Notes: generated by a model not told the origin, from the letters alone. 64,000 nucleotides of DNA from Pontivivens nitratireducens (GCF_014235845.1 NZ_JACJUQ010000003.1:218142-282141); one strand, 5' to 3'. Counted from the stretch's first letter, positions 46,681-56,503 are shown. Program-made: numbers and translations.

Positions 46681-46707
46681 TTCCGCCTCCTCGACGGGGG
46701 GGCGGAA
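46681..46707 (-). other. hairpin between histidine kinase and rimO
   Basis: TTCCGCC (46681-46687) and GGCGGAA (46701-46707) form a 7-bp stem in the 156-base gap after the kinase stop. There is no T-run in the minus direction, so it is at best a weak or Rho-assisted end for the kinase transcript. The rest of this gap shows no clear gene. Confidence 0.4.
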
Positions 46708-46741
46708 TGCGCCGCTCCTTCGAAGGTGCATCCGGGCGGTA

Positions 46742-47983
46742 TCAGGCGGCGATTGACAGGGCAGGCATTTTGAACGCGAAAATGGTGGTTCCGTCCTCGC
46801 ATGTCACATCGATCCGGCCACTATGGGCCACTGCGATTGACGAGGCGATATAAAGGCCGAGGCCCAGCCCCTCTCCATTCGCATGAACGCCGCGTTGGAA
46901 TGGGTGGAACAGATTTTCCTGCAACTCGTCGGGGACAGCCTCGCCCTGATTGGCGACACTGATCTCGATTCCGCATTCGCGCATCAGGCCGCGCACCTCG
47001 ATCGGCGTGCCGGGGGTTGCGTAGCGAACGGCGTTCGACAGCAGATTCGAGATTGCCTGCGCGACGCGCGGCGCATCGCAGCTGACCGGCTGGTCAAAGG
47101 CCAGATCAAGCAGGATTTCGTTCTGCGGCGATGCCGCGCGAATTTCCTCGACGATCTGGGTGATGACTTGCGTCAACGGCGCATCCGGCGTGGCGGAAAT
47201 GCGGATGCCACCGCCAAGCCGTGCCTTGGCGTGCATCATGATGTTTTCGATCAGGTCGTTCATGCGATGCAGCGAGGACCGCATGAACGGCAGGATTTTT
47301 CGCGCTCCCTCGGTCAGAGGTTCCCTGTCCAGTTGGCGAAAGCCTGCATCCAGCGCCGCCACCGGATTGCGAAGGTCGTGGCCCAGCACCGCCACGAACT
47401 CCTCCTGAATTCGGGCCAGTTCGCGCTCCTGCTCACCCAGCCGCTTCTCTGCCTCCAGCTGCTCCTCAGTCTCAAGGCTGCGGCCGATGATGTCGGCGAA
47501 CATCTCAAGCATCGCCACCGCGCGCGGGTGCTTGATATCGCGAGGTTCCGTGTCGATCGCGCAGAGGGTGCCGAAAAAGCTGCCATCGCTGCGGTAAATC
47601 GGGATCGAGGCGTAGCTGACGATCCCGAACTTGGCCGCGATGGGGTGGTTTCCATAGACATCGTCGGTTGCGGTGTCGTTGAACAGGACTTTGTTCGACG
47701 TTTCCCGAACCGACTGGCAAAAGGTCGACTGGATCTCAATCTCATCACCCTCGGCCAGGCCGAAGTTGACCTCGTCAACGGTGCGGCACGCCACCCAGCG
47801 GTCGGCGGTCACCCGCGCCACTGCCGCAAAGCGCATGTTTGTGGCCAGCATGACGGTTTCGAGGATGGTGCCGACAAGATCGCTGCCCGCCAGAATCTGA
47901 ATATCGGCCTGGAAATCGTGGTCTCCCGCCAGAAAGGCGCTGTGATCCTGGATCACCGGCTGCTGCAGCGCGTTGTCATTCAT
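46742..47983 (-). CDS. GAF-domain sensor histidine kinase
   Basis: A 413-residue cytoplasmic kinase with no membrane segment. A GAF domain (about residues 25-170, with FFGTLCAIDTEPRDI) is followed by a coiled linker, the H-box GHDLRNPVAAL (H202), N-box ISNLLSNAVRYA and G-box GEGLGLGLYIAS. It would sense a small molecule or light through GAF and phosphorylate a response regulator. No regulator gene is adjacent, so it is an orphan. GGAG lies seven bases before the ATG at 47983. Confidence 0.9.
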   Translation of the reverse strand: MNDNALQQPVIQDHSAFLAGDHDFQADIQILAGSDLVGTILETVMLATNMRFAAVARVTADRWVACRTVDEVNFGLAEGDEIEIQSTFCQSVRETSNKVLFNDTATDDVYGNHPIAAKFGIVSYASIPIYRSDGSFFGTLCAIDTEPRDIKHPRAVAMLEMFADIIGRSLETEEQLEAEKRLGEQERELARIQEEFVAVLGHDLRNPVAALDAGFRQLDREPLTEGARKILPFMRSSLHRMNDLIENIMMHAKARLGGGIRISATPDAPLTQVITQIVEEIRAASPQNEILLDLAFDQPVSCDAPRVAQAISNLLSNAVRYATPGTPIEVRGLMRECGIEISVANQGEAVPDELQENLFHPFQRGVHANGEGLGLGLYIASSIAVAHSGRIDVTCEDGTTIFAFKMPALSIAA

Positions 47984-48186
47984 TCTTGTCTCCTGAAGGA
48001 TGGCACTCGCGGTGACACTAGCGAAACGATCAGCAAAGAGTTGCAAATATTTGCTGGAGCGCACGGACAATATGGCAAATGTATAGGGGAGGCAATATGG
48101 TCTAGAATGCTGCCAATGGAACGCCGTGTCAGGCTATACCATGTCAGGTCAGCATGAACGCGATCCATTTTGTTCGGCTTGGGTGG

Positions 48187-50646
48187 CTACTTTTCCGACA
48201 GGGACTGAAGCGCGTCGATGACGCCATCGCTCAAGCTCTGCAGGTTCTTTTGTGTTTCCAGCCCCGGACAGTCCAGTTTCAGCCGCGCCGCCATATCGGC
48301 CATGGAAAAGCGGTTGGCACCCTCCAGCGTTTTCAGCTCCTCCCACGTCACCGGCACCGCCACGGGCGCACCGGCGCGGGCGCGCAGGGAGTAGGGCGAA
48401 ATGGCCGTGGCGCCGCGTTCGTTGCGCAGCCAGTCGATGAAGATGCGACCCCGACGCTTGGATTTGGACATCGTCGCCGTGTAGCGATCCGGGTAGCGGG
48501 TGGCCATGACATGCGCGAAGGTCTTGGCGAACAGCTTGACCGTGTCCCAGCCGCGGGTGCGCCGCAGCGCTATCCACACATGCACCCCCTTGCCGCCCGT
48601 CACGATTGCCCCACTGTCGAGGCCCAGTTCCGCCAGAGTATCGCGCAATTCAAAGGCTGCATCGCGCACATGGCCCCAGCCAAGCCCCTCGTCCGGGTCG
48701 AGGTCGAAGACCAGACGGTCGGGCCGGTCCAGCCTGTCGGTGCGCGCGCCCCAGATGTGGAATTCGATGCTGCCCATCTGCGCCGCCGCGATCAGGCTTT
48801 GCGGTCGCGTGGCATAAAGGTAATCGGCCATGTCGCCATCGCTTTCCTCGATGCTGATGCGGGACAGTTCATCCGGCATGCCGCCGCCATCATGCTTCTG
48901 GAAAAAACATGACGCGTCGATGCCTGACGGGCAGCGATACAGCGACAGGGGGCGATGCCCGCTCAATGCGATCAGGCGTTCGCCGATCCGGGCGTAATGG
49001 CGTGCCACATCGCCCTTGGTGCAGCCTGAATCGGGAAATACCGGACGCTCCGCGCTGCTGATGCGGATGCCCTGAACGGTGGTTTCGCTGTCTTGCTGCA
49101 TCGGTTCCTCCAATCGCACCTCGTCGGCCGGCTTGTCGTCGCGCAGGCCCAGAAAGCTGGCATGCCTGACATAGCCGTCGTCGGTGAATTCCGCGAACTC
49201 CACTTCGGCCACGAGGTTCGGGCGCACCCAATGCGCATCCTCCGCGATCTCGTCAGGAACATCGGCGCAGGGCGGTGTCTTGCGCGGCACGACAGCGTCC
49301 ATCAGATCTGTCATCGCGGCATCGGAAAATCCTGTTCCCACGCGGCCCTTGTAGCACAGCGCATCGCCCTGATGGCTGGCCAGCAGAAGCGAGGCAAACG
49401 GGCGTCCTGCCTTGTCCGAGGGGGAGTAGCCGATGATGACGAATTCCTGTCTGCGCGTGCATTTGACCTTGCGCCAGGCCTTGCTGCGGGTGCCGCGATA
49501 GGGGGCGTCGATACGCTTGCTGATGATCCCCTCGGCCCCGGCTTTGCAGGCGCTGGCAAAGACCTGCGCCCCGTTGCCGACGATATGTTCGCTCAGCCGC
49601 AGCGGGCCGCCGGGCTGCACACCTGAGAGCAGACCGGCCAGCCGTTCCCGCCGCTCGATCTGCGGTGCCTTGCGCAGATCCTCACCGTCGATGTTCAGCA
49701 GGTCGAAGGCGAAGAAGACCAGCGCGTGACCCTGCTTCAGCGCCTGTTGCAGCGAGGAGAACGCAGAGCCCTGAATGCGGGCGGCCATCACCTCCCCGTC
49801 GATCAGCGCGGCATCACAGGGCAGCGGGTCGAAGGCACCGTCCAGCGCGTGAAACCGGTCGGTCCAGTCCTTGCCCGACCGGGTATAGAGCCGCGTTCCG
49901 CCCTTTCCCAGCGCTGCAAGGCAACGGTAGCCGTCAAACTTTGTCTCATGCAGCCAGTCGTCGCCCTCGGGCGCGCTATCGACCAATGTGGCAAGTTGCA
50001 GCTTCGCAAAGGCGGGGCGTTTCCGGTTGCGGGTGGTTGTGTTCTCAGGCGGGGTCTTGGCGGGGGCGTCGGCGGCGATTTCCTTCATCGTGCGGCCGGT
50101 CTTCACGGATAGGGCTGTGCCCGTGGTCAAGGCATCGGCATCATCGCGGGCGTAATCGTCACGCTCCTTGATCAGCAGCCAGTTTTCACGCTTTTCCTTC
50201 GGCTTTCCGCGCATCCGCACCAATGTCCAGCCGCCCTTCATGCGCTGGCCTTGCAGGGTGAATTTCAGCTTGCCGTCCTTCAGGCCCTCTTCGATGTCCT
50301 CCTGCGGGACCCAACTGCCGGTATCCCACAGCATGACCGTGCCGCCGCCATATTCGCCCTTCGCGATCGTGCCCTCGAAATCGCCATAGTCCAGCGGATG
50401 ATCCTCCGTGCGCACGGCCAGTCGTTTTTTGGACGGGTCGGGGGAGGGTCCCTTGGTCACGGCCCAGCTGAGCAGGACGCCGTTCCATTCCAGCCGGAAA
50501 TCGTAGTGCAGTCGGGACGCCGCGTGTTTCTGAACCAGGAATCGCCGCCGAGCCTGGGACGTTCCGACCTGACCGCGCGGCTCCGCCGTGCGGGAGAAAT
50601 CCCGCTTTCGGTTGTATTCCGCCAAGGGATCGGGGGATTTGGCCAT
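48187..50646 (-). CDS. ligD: DNA ligase D (NHEJ ligase/polymerase)
   Basis: An 819-residue three-domain NHEJ enzyme: 3'-phosphoesterase first (residues 1-165, HYDFRLEWNGVLLSWAVTKG), ATP-dependent ligase next (adenylated lysine K236 in HETKFDGYRC), and a primase-type polymerase last (DLDPDEG at 648-654, later TGGKGVHVWIAL). This PE-Lig-Pol order is common in proteobacteria. With Ku it repairs double-strand breaks, notably in non-growing cells. The ATG follows the Ku stop without a gap (TAG-ATG), so they are co-translated. Confidence 0.95.
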   Translation of the reverse strand: MAKSPDPLAEYNRKRDFSRTAEPRGQVGTSQARRRFLVQKHAASRLHYDFRLEWNGVLLSWAVTKGPSPDPSKKRLAVRTEDHPLDYGDFEGTIAKGEYGGGTVMLWDTGSWVPQEDIEEGLKDGKLKFTLQGQRMKGGWTLVRMRGKPKEKRENWLLIKERDDYARDDADALTTGTALSVKTGRTMKEIAADAPAKTPPENTTTRNRKRPAFAKLQLATLVDSAPEGDDWLHETKFDGYRCLAALGKGGTRLYTRSGKDWTDRFHALDGAFDPLPCDAALIDGEVMAARIQGSAFSSLQQALKQGHALVFFAFDLLNIDGEDLRKAPQIERRERLAGLLSGVQPGGPLRLSEHIVGNGAQVFASACKAGAEGIISKRIDAPYRGTRSKAWRKVKCTRRQEFVIIGYSPSDKAGRPFASLLLASHQGDALCYKGRVGTGFSDAAMTDLMDAVVPRKTPPCADVPDEIAEDAHWVRPNLVAEVEFAEFTDDGYVRHASFLGLRDDKPADEVRLEEPMQQDSETTVQGIRISSAERPVFPDSGCTKGDVARHYARIGERLIALSGHRPLSLYRCPSGIDASCFFQKHDGGGMPDELSRISIEESDGDMADYLYATRPQSLIAAAQMGSIEFHIWGARTDRLDRPDRLVFDLDPDEGLGWGHVRDAAFELRDTLAELGLDSGAIVTGGKGVHVWIALRRTRGWDTVKLFAKTFAHVMATRYPDRYTATMSKSKRRGRIFIDWLRNERGATAISPYSLRARAGAPVAVPVTWEELKTLEGANRFSMADMAARLKLDCPGLETQKNLQSLSDGVIDALQSLSEK

Positions 50647-51474
50647 CTAGGATGCCTTTTTGCCGGATGCCTTCTTCTTCTTGCCGTCCGCGTCCTTCAG
50701 GCTTTGTTTCAGGGCGCTCATCAGGTCGACCACGTTGCTGTCGCCGCCGGTGTCATCATCGTCGGTGCGCACGCGTGGGGTCTTCTTGTTCTTGATCTTG
50801 GCATCCAGCAGCGTCTGCATCGCCTCGGCATATTTGTCGTGATAGGCGGCGGCGTCGAACGGCGCGCTCTTGCGGTCGATCAGCGAGGTCGCGACCTCCA
50901 GCAGATCCTCATCGACCTTGTCATCCTCGATATCGGTGAAGATCTCGTCGGCCTCGCGCAGCTCATCCTCGTAATGCAGGGTTTCCATCAGCAGGCCGTC
51001 ACCGCAGGGTTTCACGGCAGCCAGATATTCCTTGCCCCGCATCGTGACCTGACCCAGCCCCACCTTGCCCGCCTGCCGCAGCGCATCGCGCACCACGCGG
51101 TAGGCATCCTGCGCCAGATCATCCGAAGCGCTGATGTAATACGGCTTGTCGAAATAGAGCGGCGGGATTTCGCAGGCGTCGACGAATTGAACCAGCTCGA
51201 AGGTCTTTTTCGTCTCCAGCTTGATCGCGTCAATCTCGTCCGGGTCCAGCAGGATGTATTCGTCGTCATCGACCTCGTAGCCCTTGACGATGTCGTCGCT
51301 CTTGATGGGGCCGATGCCGGGCACGGATTTTTCATAGCGGATACGCTTGCCGGACGGTTTGTGGATCTGGCGGAACGATACGCGCGCACCCGTTTTGCTG
51401 GCCGAGAATATCTCGACCGGGATGGAGACGAGCGACAGGCGAAGCTGTCCTTTCCAAAGCGCGCGCGGTGCCAT
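50647..51474 (-). CDS. ku: Ku protein (NHEJ DNA-end binding)
   Basis: A 275-residue homodimeric Ku: WKGQLRLSLVSIPVEIFSA start, the central GYEVDDDEYILLDPDEIDAI block and a lysine-rich C-terminal tail (KKKKASGKKAS) that helps DNA binding and LigD recruitment. The ATG at 51474 gives the family-standard MAPRALWKGQL. It abuts ligD and is separated by 163 bases from the ClpP-like gene upstream; that gap should hold its promoter, but no convincing element was seen. Confidence 0.95.
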   Translation of the reverse strand: MAPRALWKGQLRLSLVSIPVEIFSASKTGARVSFRQIHKPSGKRIRYEKSVPGIGPIKSDDIVKGYEVDDDEYILLDPDEIDAIKLETKKTFELVQFVDACEIPPLYFDKPYYISASDDLAQDAYRVVRDALRQAGKVGLGQVTMRGKEYLAAVKPCGDGLLMETLHYEDELREADEIFTDIEDDKVDEDLLEVATSLIDRKSAPFDAAAYHDKYAEAMQTLLDAKIKNKKTPRVRTDDDDTGGDSNVVDLMSALKQSLKDADGKKKKASGKKAS

Positions 51475-51637
51475 CTTGGTCCTCTCCTGCGAATGTGGGC
51501 CGCCATGATCGAAGGCGGGGTTTCTTAAGATATAGATTTCACCCGGCAATCGTTCCACATTTTAGACCTGAAACTGTATTGTGCATGGGGCTTGCGGCGT
51601 CAGTCGTTCCGCCAGATGGGCGAGGGGCACATAATCG

Positions 51638-52414
51638 TTAGTCCGTCAGGACAGTGGCGACCTCGTATTCCTCGATCTGTTCGGGCAGCAGGTAATAGAC
51701 CTCCTCGGGCGGAGTTTGCAGGGCATGGGTCTGAACGCGCGGATCGACGCCCATTGTTGCAGTATGTTCCAGCACCTCGCCCTGAATCGCCTGTACCTGA
51801 CGCGCCGCCTGCGCACCTGACAGGAAACTGCCCTCCAGAAAGGCCGCCTGATGCATCCCGACCCAGGACCGGCGGCTGACCGTGCGTTCGATGCCCGAAA
51901 ACAGGATCAGCGGGCAGGCGGAGGCGCAGGCCGCATCCGGGGTCAGCAATGTGTCGTATTCCGCAGCGCGCACCAACTGCCCCATGCGCAGGGCCTCCTG
52001 CACCACACCGCCGGGGGAATGCAGGGCGATGGTGTCGATCCGCTGCCCGTCGAGAGCGGCTTCGAACCGGTCGGACGTACCAGCGGAGATGAAGCCGGAC
52101 AGCAGCATCACACGACCGAAATCGGGGGTTTCCTCGATGGTGAAGGCCATATCCTCCATCTGCGTGGGCAGCGGAATCGGCCCGCCCTGCCTGCCGTCGC
52201 GCGCGGGAACGGTGGTCGGGCGGTAGCGACGAACCTGATCGCCCGGCGCGGCAGGCTCCGTGATCGCGGGGGAGACATCGCCGCCCCGCATTCCGGTCCA
52301 GACGGCGGACGCATCCGACCAGACGAGAAAACCCGCGATCCCCAGTTGAGCGATCAGGACCGCCCCCAGAATGCGCGGCAGCGGCAGGTTGGTGGCGCGC
52401 AGCAGCAGGCCCAT
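51638..52414 (-). CDS. ClpP-like membrane-anchored protein (COG3904 type)
   Basis: A 258-residue protein with one N-terminal transmembrane helix (about 14-33) and a ClpP/crotonase-like domain. IALHSPGGVVQEA provides an oxyanion-hole-like SPGG, CASACPLILFSG carries a candidate nucleophile S165, and WVGMHQAAF a candidate H188. It would sit in the periplasm, tethered to the inner membrane. The start codon abuts the stop of the four-TM gene (TAG-ATG), so the two are made together. Whether it is an active protease is unproven. Confidence 0.75.
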   Translation of the reverse strand: MGLLLRATNLPLPRILGAVLIAQLGIAGFLVWSDASAVWTGMRGGDVSPAITEPAAPGDQVRRYRPTTVPARDGRQGGPIPLPTQMEDMAFTIEETPDFGRVMLLSGFISAGTSDRFEAALDGQRIDTIALHSPGGVVQEALRMGQLVRAAEYDTLLTPDAACASACPLILFSGIERTVSRRSWVGMHQAAFLEGSFLSGAQAARQVQAIQGEVLEHTATMGVDPRVQTHALQTPPEEVYYLLPEQIEEYEVATVLTD

Positions 52415-53692
52415 CTAGTCGCGGACCGTGTGGATGGCCGCGACCTTTTCGGCGCGGGTGGCGTCGGGACGGGCCCCTTCGATCCGGTCGAGCGCACGCA
52501 TCGCGGCCTCCAGATCGTCCAGCGTCATGGCGCGGGCGGGGTCGCCGCGACTCTCGCCCTCTCGTATTGCCGCCTGCGTGACGGCGAGGATCAGCACGAG
52601 CACCGCCGGAAGCAGATCAATGGCGATAGCGCCCGCCCAGCTGGGCACGAAGTTACCGGCGTAGCGGATGACCGCATCAGCGGTGGAGATCGGAGTGTAG
52701 GTCGTCTCCTCCGGCTGGGGCAGGGCCTGAACCTCCTGCGCGGCAATGGCGAGGGTCTCGGCCCGCAGTTCCAGCGCCTCAAGCACCGAGGTGATCGTCG
52801 CGTTCTGCGCGTCACGAATGGTCGCGGTGCGGTCAAGCTCCGGCAGGATCACGGATGCGGCCAGGTCGTTCGCCGCCCGCTCCACCAACGGGGCGACGGA
52901 CATTTGGCGCAAGTCTGTGATGACCCCGGCAAGGCGCACGGATTGCTCGGCGAACGCGACGGAGCGCTGTTCGACAGCGCCGCTGGCCACGATCAGGCTG
53001 CGCATCCGGCTGAGGATCTCGTTGCCCTGCGCGAAGGCCGCGTCGATGCCGATGCTTTGCGCCTCGATCAGCGATTGCAGGGAGGCCAGCTCATCCGCCT
53101 TTTGCGTCAGAACGCGGTAGACGGCCCCCTGACCGCCGACGCCCGACAGGGCGCCCGATGCCTCCTGCTGGCTGAGCGCGGTAAACCCGTCGCTGGCGCG
53201 CGCCACGTCCAGGCCCAGACCCTGCGCCGCCTGCGCGTTGGAATTCGCCCGCTCCAGCGCCGCCTGATAATCCTGCACGGTCACGGCGAGGTGCTGCTCC
53301 ACCGCGGCCGACCCGGCCAGCGCTGCGGCATTCAGCCATGAGGACATCGCAACGATTGCCAGACTGCCGAGCACGGTGGCAAGCCCCAGCCCGATACGCG
53401 AACCCGCGCCGGTCAGCGCGGGCAGGATGCGCATGACGTAGGACCAGAACACGAAGATGCCCACCGACACCGCGACCGAATACGCCACGGCGGCGAAGAT
53501 CGACATCGCGCCGGTCTGTTCCAGCAAGCCGGACACGCCCAGATAGGTGTAGATGCCCGACGCGACCGCCAGAACGCCCAGTGCCAACGGCGTGAAGGTA
53601 TCCAGCCACCGGACATGCCCCCGCAGCTCCCGCGCGGCGCGTACGCCGGACTGACCTGTCTGGTCTGGCTGCTCGGCGTGCTGATCTGTCAT
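52415..53692 (-). CDS. four-TM membrane protein with long soluble insert, unknown function
   Basis: A 425-residue protein that I do not recognise. Hydrophobic segments lie at about 33-55, 62-88 and 98-120; a long polar, Ala/Gln/Glu-rich and probably helical insert spans 125-345; a fourth helix at 352-375 and a charged tail follow. The insert would face the periplasm or cytoplasm as one block and could form a coiled coil. It directly precedes and is coupled to the ClpP-like gene, suggesting a membrane protease-scaffold pair. The next gene upstream, mgtE, is divergent. Confidence 0.7.
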   Translation of the reverse strand: MTDQHAEQPDQTGQSGVRAARELRGHVRWLDTFTPLALGVLAVASGIYTYLGVSGLLEQTGAMSIFAAVAYSVAVSVGIFVFWSYVMRILPALTGAGSRIGLGLATVLGSLAIVAMSSWLNAAALAGSAAVEQHLAVTVQDYQAALERANSNAQAAQGLGLDVARASDGFTALSQQEASGALSGVGGQGAVYRVLTQKADELASLQSLIEAQSIGIDAAFAQGNEILSRMRSLIVASGAVEQRSVAFAEQSVRLAGVITDLRQMSVAPLVERAANDLAASVILPELDRTATIRDAQNATITSVLEALELRAETLAIAAQEVQALPQPEETTYTPISTADAVIRYAGNFVPSWAGAIAIDLLPAVLVLILAVTQAAIREGESRGDPARAMTLDDLEAAMRALDRIEGARPDATRAEKVAAIHTVRD

Positions 53693-53826
53693 GGAACGCT
53701 CCTCAATGAGTCTATGGCAAATATGGCGGATCGACCCAGTTTCAAAGACGACCGAATGCCGGGCCGCCTTTCAACCGGTCTTGCACGTGCTAAAACATGA
53801 TCTGAACACCGACCGAGGGGACTACC

Positions 53827-55206
53827 ATGGCCGAAAGCCCGCAAGAGCTGCACAAGAACGAGGATGTCTATGCGCTCAACGCAGCGGCGGTCGAGGCGAT
53901 CCTCGCGGCGATGGAGGCCGGCGATCGTGATCGGTTGATCGAGTTTCTGGGCCACATGCACCCCGCCGACGTGGCCGACCTGTTGGAGCAGATCGAACAA
54001 CCCAGACGGATCCGGCTGATCGAGATGTGGGGATCGGACATTGACCCCGAGGTTCTGTCCGAGCTTGAGGAAGGCGCCCGCGACGACGTTCTCAATACGC
54101 TGACGGCGGATCAGCTCGGCTCCGCTGTGCAGGAGCTGGACACCGACGACATGGTCTACCTCGTCGAGGATCTGGACGATGCGGACAAGGAGGAGCTGCT
54201 CGATCAGCTGGACGACGCGGACCGGGTCGCTGTCGAACAATCGCTGACCTATCCCGAATACTCCGCCGGTCGCCTGATGCAGCGCGACATGGTCACCGCG
54301 CCCGCGCATTGGACGGTTGGCGACGTGATCGACTACATGCGCGCGTCAGACGATCTGCCCGAACAGTTCTACGATATCATCATCGTCGATCCGGCGATGC
54401 GCCCGATCGGTGAGGTCAGGCTGGGTCGCGTGATGGCGCATCCGCGCAGTGTAAAGCTGGAACACATCATGGAAAAGGACCTGCGCACGATCCCGGTGGA
54501 TCAGTCGCAGGAGGACGTCGCCTACGCCTTCAACCAGTATCACATGATCCAGGCCCCGGTGGTAAATGCCGACGGACGACTGGTCGGAATCATCACCATC
54601 GACGATGCGATGGACGTGCTGGAGGATGAGGCGGAGGAGGACATGCGCCTGCTGGCTGGTGTGGGGGACGAGGAGATCTCGGACACGACCTGGCAGATCG
54701 CGCGGCAGCGCTTTCCCTGGCTTCTCGTGAACCTGTTCACGGCGATCCTGGCCTCGATCGTGATCTCTCTGTTCTCCTCGACAATCGAGGCGGTGGTGGC
54801 GCTGGCCGTTCTGATGCCCATCGTGGCCAGCATGGGGGGCAACGGGGCGACGCAGACCCTGACGGTCGCGGTGCGGGCCATCGCGACGCGCGATTTGACA
54901 GGATCGAACGCCATGCGGGTGGTGCGCCGCGAATTGGTCGCCGGCACGTTGAACGGCATAGCCTTCGCCGCGATTATCGCCGTTGTCGGGATCATCTGGT
55001 TCGGCAATCCGATGCTGGGCGTCGTTCTGGCCATCGCGATGATCGGCAACATGGCGATTGCGGGGCTGGCGGGAATACTCGTGCCGCTGAGCCTGGACAA
55101 GTTCGGCGCCGACCCCGCACTTGCCTCGGGCACCTTCGTGACGACAGTGACGGATGTGGTTGGCTTCATGCTGTTTCTGGGGCTGGCGTCGCTGCTGCTG
55201 TTGTAA
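53827..55206 (+). CDS. mgtE: magnesium transporter MgtE
   Basis: A 459-residue Mg2+ channel: acidic N-domain (residues 1-130, HPADVADLLEQI), paired CBS domains (about 130-255, RLMQRDMVTAPAHWT) and a five-helix pore domain (280-459) with MGGNGATQTLTVAVRAIA. The cytoplasmic N and CBS domains sense intracellular Mg2+ and gate the pore. The ATG at 53827 is preceded by GAGGGGACTACC. No Mg2+ riboswitch structure was recognised in the 134-base leader. Confidence 0.93.
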   Translation: MAESPQELHKNEDVYALNAAAVEAILAAMEAGDRDRLIEFLGHMHPADVADLLEQIEQPRRIRLIEMWGSDIDPEVLSELEEGARDDVLNTLTADQLGSAVQELDTDDMVYLVEDLDDADKEELLDQLDDADRVAVEQSLTYPEYSAGRLMQRDMVTAPAHWTVGDVIDYMRASDDLPEQFYDIIIVDPAMRPIGEVRLGRVMAHPRSVKLEHIMEKDLRTIPVDQSQEDVAYAFNQYHMIQAPVVNADGRLVGIITIDDAMDVLEDEAEEDMRLLAGVGDEEISDTTWQIARQRFPWLLVNLFTAILASIVISLFSSTIEAVVALAVLMPIVASMGGNGATQTLTVAVRAIATRDLTGSNAMRVVRRELVAGTLNGIAFAAIIAVVGIIWFGNPMLGVVLAIAMIGNMAIAGLAGILVPLSLDKFGADPALASGTFVTTVTDVVGFMLFLGLASLLLL

Positions 55207-55289
55207 CCCGCGCATTTCACTTTCCCGATACATCCCCGCCGGAGGCTTCTGGACCCTCGCCCGGACGTTCCGTCATATTGCTGATCGTT

Positions 55290-55628
55290 CTAGCCTGATT
55301 TCTGCGGATCGTGCCCCCAGTTCATCAGGCTGTAGCGCCACGCGGAATGTTCCATGTCCTCGTCCGGGCCGCCCTGGGCGAGGTGCCGTTTGATATAGCC
55401 CGTGACCTTGGCCATATGATCCCATTGATCGTCCGAGATATCGTCCTTGTTGGTCCGCTTGATCCTCACGATGCGGCGACCTGATTTGTGCCCGGTGCTT
55501 TCCCCGCTGCCAGTGTCTCCAACAGACTTGCTTTCATCGGTTTCGAGCCAGTCTTCCAGCTCCTTCGGGGCCATGTTGACCAGATCGCGCCACGCGTCCC
55601 AGATTTCGTCTCTGCTTTTCGTACTCAT
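55290..55628 (-). CDS. DUF3140 family protein
   Basis: A 112-residue cytoplasmic protein carrying the DUF3140 signature: ELEDWLETDESKSVG, ESTGHKSGRRIVRI and the C-terminal WRYSLMNWGHDPQ. Function unknown; the family is often found near stress-response genes. GGAGGA lies five bases before the ATG at 55628. It is divergent from the DJ-1/PfpI gene across 146 bases, which contain GGAACGTCC-type sequence but no promoter I can defend. Confidence 0.85.
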   Translation of the reverse strand: MSTKSRDEIWDAWRDLVNMAPKELEDWLETDESKSVGDTGSGESTGHKSGRRIVRIKRTNKDDISDDQWDHMAKVTGYIKRHLAQGGPDEDMEHSAWRYSLMNWGHDPQKSG

Positions 55629-55774
55629 CACATTCCTCCCGTGCATTTCTGCGGTGGTGAATGAACGGCACGGGGCGGGCGGGGTTCCTGCGGCGGAACG
55701 TCCGGGTGAGAGGGCGCGTTGGTGTGCGCTGAACATTGCAGCCCCCCACAAGATATATTCCAGGAGATTTACAG

Positions 55775-56458
55775 ATGACCAAATCCATTCTGATGATTCT
55801 GACATCGCACGACACCTTGGGCGATACCGGAGAGAAGACGGGCTTCTGGCTCGAAGAATTCGCGGCCCCCTATTTCGTCTTTCGCGATGCGGGGCATGAG
55901 ATCGTCCTGGCCTCGCCTGCGGGCGGGCAGCCGCCGCTGGACCCCAAGAGCGATGCGGAGGACGCGCAAACCGACGCAACCCGGCGGTTCAAGGCGGACC
56001 CGGCAGCGCAGAGCGCATTGGCCAACACGCGCCCGCTGGCCGAAATATCCGAAGATGCGTTCGACGCCGTGTTCTATCCCGGTGGTCACGGTCCCATGTG
56101 GGATCTGGTGGGTGATGTGAAATCCGTCGCGCTGACCGAGGCGTTCTGGGCTGCGGGCAAGCCTATCGGGGCCGTGTGCCATGCCCCGATCATCTTCAAG
56201 CATGCCAGGACGCAGACCGGCGATTATATTGTCGCGGACCGCGACGTCACCGGCTTCACCAATGGTGAGGAGGACGCCGTCGGCCTGACCGATGTCGTGC
56301 CGCATCTGGTTGAGGATGTGCTGAAGGAGCGTGGCGGCAACTATGCCAAGGCGGACGATTTCGCGCCCTTCGTGCGGATCGACGGCCATCTTGTGACCGG
56401 GCAAAACCCCGCATCCTCGGAAGGGGCGGCAAAGGCGCTGCTGGGTTTGCTGGGCTAG
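55775..56458 (+). CDS. DJ-1/PfpI family protein (Hsp31-like glyoxalase/chaperone)
   Basis: A 227-residue protein with the DJ-1/PfpI nucleophile elbow GAVCHAP (C135, H136), [14 protein letters not shown] before it, and the N-terminal [17 protein letters not shown]. Hsp31-type members act as glutathione-independent glyoxalases or protein deglycases; the 227-residue length and [13 protein letters not shown] block fit that subgroup. The ATG at 55775 is preceded by AGGAG at about ten bases. A strong hairpin follows the stop. Confidence 0.87.
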   Translation: MTKSILMILTSHDTLGDTGEKTGFWLEEFAAPYFVFRDAGHEIVLASPAGGQPPLDPKSDAEDAQTDATRRFKADPAAQSALANTRPLAEISEDAFDAVFYPGGHGPMWDLVGDVKSVALTEAFWAAGKPIGAVCHAPIIFKHARTQTGDYIVADRDVTGFTNGEEDAVGLTDVVPHLVEDVLKERGGNYAKADDFAPFVRIDGHLVTGQNPASSEGAAKALLGLLG

Positions 56459-56481
56459 TCGCTGCCGGACGGGATGTCGCG

Positions 56482-56503
56482 GCCCCGGCATCGTTGCCGG
56501 GGC
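56482..56503 (+). terminator. hairpin after the DJ-1/PfpI gene
   Basis: GCCCCGGCA (56482-56490) and TGCCGGGGC (56495-56503) form a 9-bp perfect stem with a TCGT tetraloop, 24 bases after the stop. The downstream sequence is only TTGCGC, so termination may be partial. Confidence 0.6.

Noticed and set aside
45089..46756. A 555-codon plus-strand frame opposite rimO and the GNAT gene
   Set aside because: rimO is unmistakable on the minus strand with all its cysteine motifs; the plus frame is its shadow.
46667..46756. A 29-codon plus-strand frame with a near-ideal AAGGAGGGC before ATGATG
   Set aside because: It is very short, lies in a hairpin region, and runs antisense into the 3' end of the histidine kinase. 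The ribosome-binding match is striking, but nothing else supports a gene.
51475..51637. Stress-type GGAAC promoter before Ku
   Set aside because: GGAAC occurs, but the expected partner element at the correct spacing is absent, and the motif is frequent by chance.
53693..53826. Magnesium riboswitch before mgtE
   Set aside because: The leader is 134 bases or less and shows no M-box-like pairing that I could trace.
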